A stretch of DNA of 64,000 bases from Myoxocephalus aenaeus (Eukaryota; Chordata; Actinopteri; Perciformes; Cottidae). The stretch lies in the NCBI GenBank assembly GCA_038501785.1, contig JBAMJR010000031.1, positions 12,600,001 to 12,664,000 of the forward strand, written 5' to 3'. The position numbers and the translations under genes were made by a program. Within the stretch, counting starts at the first letter, position 1; the number at the start of each line of letters is the position of its first letter. The notes under the pieces are model-generated. The model had not been told where the DNA came from. It ran no database searches and worked only from the letters and a program-made list of their open reading frames with translations. Of this stretch, positions 14,441-27,000 are shown piece after piece.

Positions 14441-17336
14441 ACAGCAGTGTGAAAATGCCTCTCTGTGTCTAACCAATCCATCTCCCTCCTGGTCCTCCCT
14501 TGCTAATTGGCCAGGTTACGAAGGGGAGTTCTGCGAGATCGATACGGACGAGTGCGCCCACAGCCCCTGCCTGAACAACGGCAACTGTATCGACAAGATC
14601 AACGCCTTCCACTGCCAGTGCCCCACAGGTGAGGCCGCCGCAGAGGAGGGGGAGGGAGGGATGGGAGGGGAGGGGGGAGGCGTGGGGCCAGGGGGCGCAG
14701 AGGTCGATCTCTCTCTCTCTCTACTTTACTGTCTTTCTCTCGTTCACTCAAACACAAACACACACACACACACACAAACACCTTTTCTGGACGGGCACTA
14801 ATCCCAGCCCTGAGGCAGGCTTTGGCAGGCCCGGGCAGCCCGGAACGAACGCAGCAGTCGAGGAGGAGGGGAGCGGGGTGGTGGGGGGAGAATCTATAGG
14901 GAAAAGCTTGAGGAAGTTTGAACTTTTGAAACAAGTTTTTTATCCCTTTACAAAGTCTGATGAGTGAGCAGAAACGTGTGGCTCTAAACAAGCTTTTGAT
15001 TGTGAAAAAAGAGAGAGCTAATAATAGCAGGCAGAGCTGGTTATATAAAATGGCATTTTCACTGTTGTAATGGCAAATGAGGTAGTCGTTTGGTCTATTT
15101 TGAGGGCAGCTAGTTGCAGGCCCATTTTTTTTTTTGTACCAGAGATTCCATTGGAGTTACACTATTTGGACAAAAGGTATTGATGTTTTGTTCAGGGGTG
15201 AAGGAATGCAACTATTGAATCTTGGATAGAGAGGCAAGAAGAAAGCAAAGGAACGACCCTCAAATGTGTTTTTTTTGTGTGTGTTTTGCATTCTTTCATT
15301 GGGATCATTGAGGTGGAAGTGATTTTTTTCTTTTTTCTTTTTCTTTCCATTCGTTCTTTTCGGGGAGGAAAATAGAGAAGCTCTGAGTCGGGCGGATCAA
15401 AGGCGGCCTGGGTGGAGTGAGGCAGGATTCCTCCTGTTGAGAGGAAAAAGAAAAGGAAGAAAGAGAGACACCCCAACAAGGAAGCTTTAGAATTGATAGA
15501 GGGGGTACAAGAGTGAACACAGGAGCTTAACGCCTAAGAAAACTGTGTGTGACAGTGAGCGAGGGTTCTGTGAGGAAGCAGCATAAAGTGGTGGTGGTGA
15601 AAGTGTTGTTTTGGGCGGGTAGGGTGAGAGAGGGGGGGGGGGGGGTTGCTGAGAGGCACAGACCGCTATGCTGAAGCAGGAAGGGAGGGGCAAAGAAGAG
15701 GAAGGGGTCTTAACCGCCCTGCTTGAGATGTAAATTTGTCCCCGTTGCGAGCCAGGCCCGAGGCGAGGGTCCCCTCTTATTATTTCTGTACATGGAATAG
15801 CCATGGAAACCCCACTGAGAGCCATTGAAATGTCTGATTCCAGCAGTCTGGGGATAAATCCCTCTTTGGCTGCTGAAATGCATGGTGCGTGCGTGCCCCT
15901 GGGCATGCTTACATTTCTGCGCCAGCCTTTGTGTGTGGATGCATATGTGTGCATCTGAAGAAATTCTTTCACTGGGGATGTGATGTAAGAAGTTACATTT
16001 CTTCACCGCAACTTCTTGCATCACATCACATACAATAAAACACTCAATTTGTAACGCTGAGGTTTGTCAGGGTTTGAATAATGGTTAATACATATTTTAC
16101 CAACGCGTCATCAGTTTTAAGCCGTTAGGTTGTGTCTAATTTGATAGTTTGAACCTCATGAAAGCATTAGTAAATTATTTATTTACTATTAATTAGTTAT
16201 TACTTGTAAACCCTTTATAGACAGTGCCTGATTAGAATGTGGCAGTGTTGCCCCTTGGCTGGTGTTCATATTTTCTCCTTGCTGTAATAATTTATATTTT
16301 ATAAGTTGTAAGTGTTGGTAATTAATAATAGTTTTCCACAACCTGGCAACCCCAAATTTGCTCTTATTAATAGCTTAAAAGTGATCTCTAAAGGATTAGT
16401 AAAAACATTTTATTTTTTTCAGCAGTTTATTCAGCTTATTATTCAGAGGATGATACTTTCCAACCACAGTTTGTATCTATGTGCATCTGTGTAACTCAAA
16501 ACACACATGTAAGCACGTCTCCACTGTGTCTACGCTGCAGTCCTCAGTGAATGCTTCCAGCGAGGTCCACTGGGAGAAATCAGCATCGCCGCCTGCCACG
16601 CAAATATTTCCTCTCCGGATTAGCTGCCACTGAGTCTGTCTTTTTTAGCTTCAACCACCTGTGTGTTCCCGCGTTGGTGTGGTGGAGGAAGAGGGGGGGT
16701 CAAAACGTTATCTCTTCATCAGACAACATCCTCGTCTTCCTTGGACTGTACCATCATGTGACGCAGGGGAGACCAGAAGAAAATGCCTGTGATGAGAATA
16801 ACTCCAGGAAAAAGAAAGGAGAAAAAGCTGCTGGTTGATTTTGAATGACAAGGAGTTTGAATAGTGGAGGGTCGAAGGTCAAGCTGGTTCTTTTTAGAGG
16901 CGCGCAGGGAGCGGAGAGGAGGGGGGGGGGGGGGGGCAGAAGGGGTGAGAGCAAGACAGGAGAATGCACATTGTGATGGAAAAGTTTTGGGGGACAAAGG
17001 AGGCAACGGGCTCAGTTTGGCGTTGCGTTGAGCAGACAGGCCCTCCTTTGTCTCTCAACCCCTTGGTCAGGAGGCCTCGCAACTTTCATTCTTCCCCCAT
17101 CTCTTACCCTCCCTCCCTCCACCCCCCCCGCTTTGAACAAATCGGTTCCCCCAGTCTCCCCGTCCCCCCTTTTGGAGTCGTGCTGAAAAGAAGTGAAAGG
17201 GGAAATAGAGTTTGTAGTGTTGCACAGTTGTTAATTAACATGCAGATGTCTGATTCGTTGAGAGCTCTTATAGCATGGGCTCAGGATTATGAGTGGGACC
17301 GGTTTTGAAATGGTGAGAACACAGTAGCAACATCTG

Positions 17337-17379
<43 letters not shown>

Positions 17380-17952
17380 ACTCGCGCTCTCTCTCGCTCC
17401 CTCTCTCATGCCCACATACACAGTAACACCCTCTTGTTGTTTTTGCAGGCTTCACTGGGAACCTTTGCCAGATAGACATCGACGAGTGTGCCAGCACGCC
17501 GTGCAAAAATGGCGCCAAGTGCACAGACGGACCCAACAAGTACACTTGCGAGTGTACTGAAGGTATACAAGTTTAAAAATAGTAGACAAAAATAAATACG
17601 AGAAGTAGAAAGTTATGAGGCCCTCCAAAAAAGGAGATGGAAAGTTTAAAACCAGTAAAATACACCCTATTGGGGAAAAAAAGAAACTCAAAAGAATGTA
17701 TTTTTTCTAGGTTACTCTGGGAGGCACTGTGAGACGGACATCAACGAGTGTTACTCCGACCCGTGTCACTACGGCTCCTGCATCGACGGCCTGGCCTCCT
17801 TCAGCTGCCACTGCAACCCCGGATACACCGGCCGGCTGTGCGAAACCAACATTAACGAGTGCCTGAGCCAGCCGTGCAGGAACGGAGGCACCTGCCAGGA
17901 CCGAGAGAACGCCTACATCTGCAGCTGCCCCAAGGGCACCACTGGTAACTGC

Positions 17953-18035
<83 letters not shown>

Positions 18036-21000
18036 ATACACATAGATGTGAACTTGATGTGCTTCTGAAGTTTGAGGAATACTGAAAGCAATTTTCCGAC
18101 AGGAATCAACTGCGAGATCAACATTGACGACTGCAAGAGCAATCCCTGTGACTACGGGACCTGCATCGACAAGATCAATGGCTACGAGTGCGCCTGCGAG
18201 CCCGGCTACACGGGTAGGAAACTTGTTCACGGAGAGTCTGTCATCTTACTGCTCAGTTTGAAAAATGTGGCTGCTTTATGGCAGAGGATCCAGCTCACAC
18301 TCTGCAATCTTCTTCTCTACGAAAGCTAAATTTAAAGATTAGGAACTTTTTCTGCCCCCGGAAAAGGGAGTGGGAAGTTGTGAACTGTGAAAGAATTTTT
18401 TGGAAAGCATATGCATATTTTGTAGCCAAGTTAGCTATTTTGCTGCATTCTCCTCTAAGATGTACAAATGTATCCTTGTTAGTGAGGTGCAGGTGAATCT
18501 CTATTGAATAATTGCAAACCTTCAATTTAGAGAAAGTTGCTCTCTGCAACTGAAAAGTTAACTGAAGACGGGTTAAACGTGGCCGCTGTCTCAGGTGACA
18601 TGGCAGACAAAAATAAGCTTTAAGGTGCAGAAGCGGTGCCGAACGTATGGACGGAGGAGTGAGGGGTCTTGATGGGGAGGGTGACAGATGGCGAGCGAGG
18701 GAGCACGCTCCTCCGAGGCTCAGCCGGTGTCACTTTCCAGCTCCACCCATAGTCCCCAACCGGCTGCTGTTAGGACACTGCAAGCTGCCCTCACATACAA
18801 AGAAGAGGACACACACACACACACTCTGGCACACACAGTCACCTGGGATTTGAGCGGGAGAAAAGATTCCCTGAAAGATTCCTGAAAGTTGAGCTTTTAA
18901 AAGCTTGGAAGCCAGTCCCTGCTTTAAAGCTAAATGGGCCGCCTTTATGCTATGTGTGGCACCAGGCTGAATGGCTTCAGCGCTTCAAGTTGCCGACAAA
19001 GGGGGACTTAAAACCCCTCATGTTTCTGGAAATTGATACATTCGCAGCGAGATATAGACTTCAGTGTGTAGCGGCTTTTGCTGCTGTTTGAGTTGGCATT
19101 GTGTATTTAAAACAAAACTCCACACAAAGGCATCCTGTTGACAGTTGAAATTATTATTTCAAAACCCATCACTTCCCTGTCTGCACACCAATAAAGACAT
19201 GTGATGAGATTGGATCATTTAAAATTAGAAAACCGGACTAACTTTTCCACTGTTAGAACTGGTACTACCAACTTTCTTAGTTAGTCGCACCAGCACGTGA
19301 TTTAAATCGGAAACCTCTTGTTGTCTCTCCCCGTCCACCGGCCCCCTCCTCTCTCTCCTCATACATATCTCCTCGTACATATTTCCAGGTACATATCGAG
19401 CGTGCAGACATGAGAGTCGTATCAATCGTTCTCATCTAACTCTCGGCTAGAAAGCTCACAAGTGCACTTCACCAAGTTGGAGAACTGTTGCTGTAACAGA
19501 AAGGTATCCTCTCCTTACTTTTAGGCACCATGTGTAACATCAACATCGACGAGTGTGCCATCAACCCCTGCCACAACGGCGGCACCTGCATCGATGGCAT
19601 CAACGGCTTCACCTGCGCGTGTCCAGACGGATACCAGGACACCACCTGCTTCTCCCAGGTCAACGAGTGCCTCAGCAACCCCTGCATCCACGGTCACTGT
19701 GAGGACAAGATCAATGGGTGAGGCGGTCCACCAACTGGTCTAATGCCGTGTTGGTTTTTTTCAGGCTTTTTCGCCTGAGTTTACTCACTCGACTTTATGT
19801 GGTTAATTAACTTTTTCACTTTTTCGTGTCTGGGTTCATAATATTATCCTCCAGGACAAGTGTCTGAATGAAGCCGCTTCCAGCGCTCCTTCAGCGGACC
19901 AGCAGTTTGATTCAGTAATGGCAGGACGTTAGGCAGGAATTATTAAATAAAAGGCCTTTTCGCCTCTATCGTGCTGCCCAGCGAAAAATTGCAAATGGCA
20001 AAAAAAAAAGTATTGCAAAAAAATGGCAACCATTCGCGTCTGTGCATTGACTTAACATGTAATCTGGTCGCGCGAATATTTCGCAACTCTTTTGGTGTGA
20101 ACACGGCATAAGACACTGCAGGCACATTGCATCTGAACTGAGTGTATCTACATTCAGAGACTCATCACTGAGCTTTTCCCATGTTTCTTTTCTCTCCACG
20201 ACAGCTATAACTGCCTGTGTGATTCTGGCTGGAGCGGTAAAAACTGCGACATCAACAACAACGAGTGTGAATCCAACCCATGTATGAATGGAGGCACCTG
20301 CAAGGACATGACCAGCGGATACGTTTGCACCTGTCGCATGGGCTTCACCGGTCAGTATTGGTGTGGATGAGTGTGTGTGTTTTTGGCTTATACAGTGTGT
20401 GTTTGTCCAAACCTAACTTCCACGCCACTTGACTGTTGACCTTAAACTTAAACTGAAGTGTGTGTGTGATAATAATGTCCGCTCTGACCACAGGACCAAA
20501 CTGCCAGACCAACATCAACGAATGTGCCTCCAACCCCTGCCTCAACCAGGGGACGTGCATTGACGACGTCGCCGGCTACAAGTGCAACTGTATCCTGCCT
20601 TACACGGGTATGAAAGTATTGGAAGTATTTCTTGTTTGGCTTGGTGTTCTGGCATTCCCTTGCTTGGGATGTGGTGGGGGCAGTTTCCACACCGTGTGTA
20701 CTGTAAGTTATTGGGGCAAAGAGGAAAAATGTGCGGCGGATGACATATCTGTTGAGTAAAGTTCAACAGCAAGACTTCCTCAGGGCTCAAAGACACCGAG
20801 CCTCTGACTCAAATCTGCTCCTCTGTGATACACAAGCATCCCTGATAAGAGAGCTGGAAAATATTGTATGTCATCTGACTTATTATTTGACAAAACAGAT
20901 AATGATGGAAAGGCTGAGGGCAAATTGTCTTGTATTTGTCGAGTCGTCTTTTCGGAAAAATCCACAGGACTTCGAATAATAAAAGGCCTTAGTTTGTGCC

Positions 21001-24000
21001 GGGGTGGGAACGGGGTGCTTGACACATTTCCTGTTTGCCTGCTTCCTGTCTCACAGAACAGCAAATGGCTTCACAATTGCCGGAAACTGGAGCCGGCTTC
21101 CTGTACGAGCCATGTGTTATGGAAACAGATAGGGAAATGTCTCCGCAGGCCTCGAGCACTGACAGAACCTGGCTAAAATCGAGTGATAGTACTGATTGAA
21201 AGATGATTCTGTGTCCATTTGGGTTGGGTTATCTCCAAGTTCAAGACTCCTACATGATATCACACAGGGAAAGTTACTGTCTAACACATTAAAATAATTA
21301 TTTTATTAAAAGCTGTGTGTGTTCTTTTGTATGTGTGTTACAGGAGAGAACTGTGAAACCTTGATGGCTCCCTGCAGCTCCAAACCCTGCAAGTATGGAG
21401 GAGTGTGTCAGGAGTCGGAGGACTATCAGAGCTTCTCCTGCGTCTGTCCTGAAGGATGGCAAGGTGAACATTAATGTCTGTGTGCTACAGGAACTGCACT
21501 GTAGAAGTTACAGCTATGTATTCCCAACAGAGAAAGGCCCAATTTAGAGCACGGAACTCAAGTATCTGGATGTTATATTTTTTCTAGTGCCAGAATATAT
21601 GAATCACATCTTGAATGGGGTTTTGGTGTGCGGGACACACCCTTTTCTTTTTTTTTAAACGTTCACAATTTGTCTGGGATTTTGCAGCACCTGACTGAAT
21701 TATACTGCTGTGCAAAGGATTTGTACTTTGCATTTTTTTATATCAAATCAAGAATACACAGTACAAGGTCTCGTGAAATTATTTTGTTCATAGCTCCAAT
21801 AAGCAACTAATAAATAGAAATAAATACTATAGAATAACATGTATTAGAAACAAAACAATAAAATATCACATATATACAGTATATTGATGGTGTATATACA
21901 TACAGGCTCATTCTCCCTCCTGGGAATCTGTTATCATATCTTATCCTGTTACCCACGTGTACTTGTTTTGTGCCACCATCAAAGAAAAGGTGACATTTAC
22001 TTTGTCTTCCTCTTTCCACCCCTCCAAGGCCAAACATGTGAGGTGGACATCAAAGAGTGTGTGAAGAATCCCTGTCGCAACGGAGCAACCTGCCAGAACA
22101 CTCTGGGCAGTTACCAATGTGCCTGTAAACCGGGCTTCACCGGACGCAACTGTGAAAGCAACATCGACGACTGCAAGCCGAGTGCGTTCTCCCGTCTCTC
22201 TCCCTTTTGCTTAATTCATAATCTGCAGACTAATTGTATACCAAGAGCGAAGACCTGCAAACGCACACACTGAGCCTTTCCCTCACCCCTCCTCCCACAG
22301 ACCCTTGCAGCAACGGCGGCCTCTGTCAGGACGAGGTGAACGGCTTCCTGTGCACCTGCCTCGCCGGCTTTCGGGGCACGAAGTGCGAGGAGGACATCAA
22401 CGAGTGTGAGAGCAACCCGTGCAAGAACGGAGCCAACTGCACCGACTGCGTCAACAGCTACACCTGTACCTGCCCGCCCGGCTTCAGTGGGATCCACTGT
22501 GAAAACAACACCCCCGACTGCACTGAGAGGTACACAGCTCACAGGGTGTCGTATTAGTATCACAGAGTATCGTGTTCAAACCCCAGACTGGTAACTGTGT
22601 ATACCTACACAGATTAGTGAGTAAAGAGCATCTGCTCGGATCAACAGGTTCACTTTCATCCACTTGTTAATGCAGACCCCATTTTCCTGTCCACCACTGC
22701 CCCCTCTGGTGGAAGTATTGATGCACACAAGCTGACTTCAACATCTCTAATATGATGAAGCTGTCCTATCAACAGGAGGTTCAGTAGACTGCACTCTAAA
22801 TGAGCCTGTAAATGTAGCGCCGTTTGTTAAAATGCTGGTTTCCCTCAGCATTATCAATGCAGCTCCCAGGTGGGAGGTTGAATATGAAGTATCTGGGGAA
22901 AAAACGTAATTGTTCTTAGTTAAGTTTCTGTAGACAAATTAGATGTGAACAAGCCCGCAGTGTCAGGTAATGAGAGCTGTATGGATTTGCTCTCTGAAAA
23001 GATGCAGAATACTTCTCAACTAATTTACAACATTCTGATCTCTTTTCCCCCGCAGTTCCTGCTTCAACGGCGGCTCCTGTATGGACGGCATCAACACCTT
23101 CACGTGTTTGTGTCCGCCGGGCTTCACTGGGAGCTACTGCCAGCACGACATCAACGAGTGTGACTCCAAGCCCTGCCTGAACGGCGGCACCTGCCACGAC
23201 AGCTACGGCACCTACAAGTGCACCTGCCCACAAGGGTACACCGGCCTCAACTGTCAGGTAGGAGGAAACATTTAATACATTATTTTCTAGTTTGCTCTGG
23301 TGGAGTTGCCTAGTTTGGGACATATTGTCCATAGAGATGTCTGCCTTTTTTTTATCAAATATATTACAACAAAACAAAATAATTTAAAACATTTTAGTTA
23401 AAAAAGTTCGTACATGAAACTGCTTACAACAATGTATGTAGAATATCTTGAGTAATCAGGTTATGATTACTGGAAACTGTATTTTCTTTGTGCTTTGATT
23501 ACCACAAGTCGAGTGCCAACTCGTCCCATAATTTTTGAGAAAAGGCAGATATCTCAACGGCCATTATCTTAAATTAGGCAACTCACACAAAATCAATCTA
23601 CAAGTAAAAGTGTATTATTGATGTCGGGGTGAACTGTCCCTTTTAAGTTGATGTTTTACTTCAGTCACTCCTAAGTATTCCAGTCAACTTTAATTTGCCG
23701 ATTTACAGGTCAAAAGATGTCCAAGTAAAAACTGGGATGAATTTGGTTTAAACGTGAATGTTTTTTAGATGCTTGGATACTTAATGTACAGCTGTTGTTT
23801 TCTAGCCTTTGACTCCAAACACTTTTTTAGTCCTGCAAATCACCAAATTAAAGTTTTATGGGATATTAAAATGTGTGAAAATAAATTACTGAGTAGAGAA
23901 CGTGTGTTTGCATCTTTCAGAACTTGGTCCGCTGGTGCGACTCGTCGCCCTGTAAGAACCGGGGAACTTGCTGGCAGAGGGGAACCACCTACAGCTGTGA

Positions 24001-27000
24001 GTGTGAGACGGGCTGGACGGGACTCTACTGTGACGTCCCGAGTGTCTCCTGCGAGGTGGCAGCCAAACAGAGAGGTAAAATGAGAGCGACCAGGGTCTTA
24101 TTTTTGCCTGTTAAAATCCCAATAGCATAAATGGAGTGTGAATTGGTTTGATAGTGAAAATGAAAAGCCCACCGTCTCGTCTTGTCCTCTCTCTGTAGGA
24201 GTCGACGTCGCCCATCTGTGTCGTAACTCGGGTCAGTGTCTGGACGCAGGAAACATCCACTACTGCCACTGCCAGGTCGGATATACTGGGAGCTACTGTG
24301 AGGAGCAGGTGGACGAGTGCACCCCAAACCCCTGCCAGAACGGAGCCACCTGTACTGACTTCTTAGATGGATACACCTGCAAGGTAACAGCACTAAAGAA
24401 AGCTATGCATCTAGTATCAATTCCGCAAATCATGTCACGGCAATCTTTTTTATGTTTTACTTCCCAAAATGCATCAGGTGTAAATAGAATTTCAACATAT
24501 ATTATTTTACCGTTTTATAATAACTGCAAAGCCTACAATTAATCATAATTTTGTTTTGTGACATTTTTCTGGTGAAATCAGCCCAATCAGGTCTTAATTG
24601 TCTTGTCATTTAATCTTGATTTTAAGCAAACTGAGTCTTGAATGTCACTCCACTTGGCATTTCAAAAGTCTCATCTTTAACTTATTTAACTTTATTAAAT
24701 TTGGCCTTTGTTTTACTTTTTTTAAATATATACGTATATATATCTCAAACTTTAATTTTCTATCATGAATTAGTTAAAATGCCAGGGTGTACAGCAGGCA
24801 TCCTGTCAGCTGAAACAACACGAGGCAGTCCTAATGAAGAGGCTTGGTTATAAATAGAAGACAAACAGCTTGGTTATGTTAATCTCCTCTGGAATAAAGG
24901 ATCTGCTGGCCTTGGCAGGATAGAGGCCAGAAAACAGCCAGGTAAACAGAAAACATCCATTTCATGTCGGACATTGATTAAACTTTCCCCTCTCTTCTCC
25001 CTCTGCCTTCCTCTTCTTCTTCCTCCTCCTCCTCCTCGGCTTCTTCTTCTTCTTCTTCTTTTTCTTCTTCTTCTCCTTCTTCTTCTTCTTCTTCTTCTTC
25101 TTCTCTCTCAGTGCATGCCAGGATATGTGGGGACCAACTGCTCCGACGAGATCAATGAATGTTTCTCCCAACCGTGCCAGAACGGGGGCACCTGCATTGA
25201 CCTGATCAATACCTACAAATGCTCCTGTCCCCGGGGAACCCAAGGTCAGCGGACCCCACGCACACTCCTCCACACCACTCCGCCTCTCCATCCTCTCCAT
25301 CCTCTCCTCCTTGTCTCCACGCTTCATTAATTAGGGCTTAACAGCAGCCAGGGCATGTCTGCAAAACTCCTCCTCCCGTCTTGCCTCCACCCTTCCCTCT
25401 ACTTGTCAAATAGGCCATTGATTTATTTCTCTCACACATGAAGGGAGTGTGTGTGTTGTAGGTCAGCCCAAAGTGCCAGCGGAGTTGGGTGTATCCCCCA
25501 AAAAAAGTCGACACGTTGTCGGAGACAGAAGAAGAAACTAAATAACGTCAAAGGTTTTGACACAAAGTTAGGGGAAACTCACCTAAAAATAGATATTTTT
25601 CAGATCCATGAGTTTTAAGACTCATTGTTTTTTTTGTTTATTTTACAGATTCAGCATCGGTTTCCATCAATATTTAAAATAAATAGTTCCTCCCTGTGCC
25701 ATGTCCTGTTTCTGATTTAAACTAAAGCATGTGACGTTACGAAAGTGAGACACCATTGACATTTTTTCTAACCTAACTTTTTATATAGTTTTTTGCCATT
25801 TTTTTACATACATTTTTATATAAATGATCCTTCAACTTTACCCTTAATTCAATGCAGCCATGAGACATGTTGTCTCTTTAAGGGAATTATGAGGCAGTTT
25901 TTCCCCACACTGTTGTTTCTGTTGCTATAGATCAGTTATGTATAGATCCCTCCTCTTAATCTTAATAGGTCTCATAGAACATCAAGGTTTACAACTTCCA
26001 TTTCCATTACTACTGAAAGCTGACATCACTTGTCCCTCCCCCACCCCCCTCAGGTGTGCACTGTGAGATCAACATCAATGACTGCAACCCGTTCACTGAC
26101 CCGGTCACCAAAGAGCCCAAGTGCTTCAACAAAGGGAAATGCGTGGATCGAGTCGGAGGCTACCACTGCATCTGCTCGGCGGGATACGTAGGGGAGCGCT
26201 GCGAGGGAGACATCAACGAGTGTCTCTCCAACCCCTGTGACCCGCGGGGCACACACAGCTGCATCCAGCTCACCAACAACTACCGCTGCGACTGTCGCAT
26301 CGGGTACACAGGTAAACAGCCGGTCAGGGAGGGAAACTTTTAAGCCATTTGACAAGCCGCTCAACTAAGAACATAGACTGTAGATTCATTCATAATTGAC
26401 ATAGATAAGAAGTTGCAGCCCTAAACTGAAATAGAATGTCAGGATATCTTTTTTTAACATAATATTACAACATCAATATGATTTAACATGCTCTGTCTCT
26501 GGCTCCTCTCCAGGTCAACGCTGTGACACAGTGTTTGATGGATGCAAGGGGAAACCGTGTCGCAATGGAGGAACCTGCGCTGTAGCCAGTAACACGCAAC
26601 ACGGCTTCATCTGCAAATGTCCTCCTGTGAGTACCTACAGTACACACTCCGGCACACACACAGAGCTTTGTCACTCGTATTAGATTATATTCGATTTATG
26701 TCCCCTGGTCAATACAAATCAACACGGACACACACACACTTGACCCAGCCGCATTAATTAATGTTTTTAATAGTCGGAAACAAACGCAGATACATTCCAG
26801 AATTTCTGTCGAGGTGAAAATGAAGTATTTGCTCAAATAGAATTGTTAATCCTGATCCTAGGCAAGGCAAGTTTATTTGTATAGCACATTTCAACAACAA
26901 GGCGATTCAAAGTGCTTCACATAAAACCATTAAAAGCATCAAAACATAATGCGGAGAAAACAGGATTTAAAACAGTTAAGAAAACATTAAAACAGTCAAA

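Noticed and set aside
14629..14991. Open frames on both strands running past notch1 exon 9 into intron 9
   Set aside because: They read through the GTGAGG donor into G/A-rich intron sequence; the EGF pattern ends exactly at the donor.
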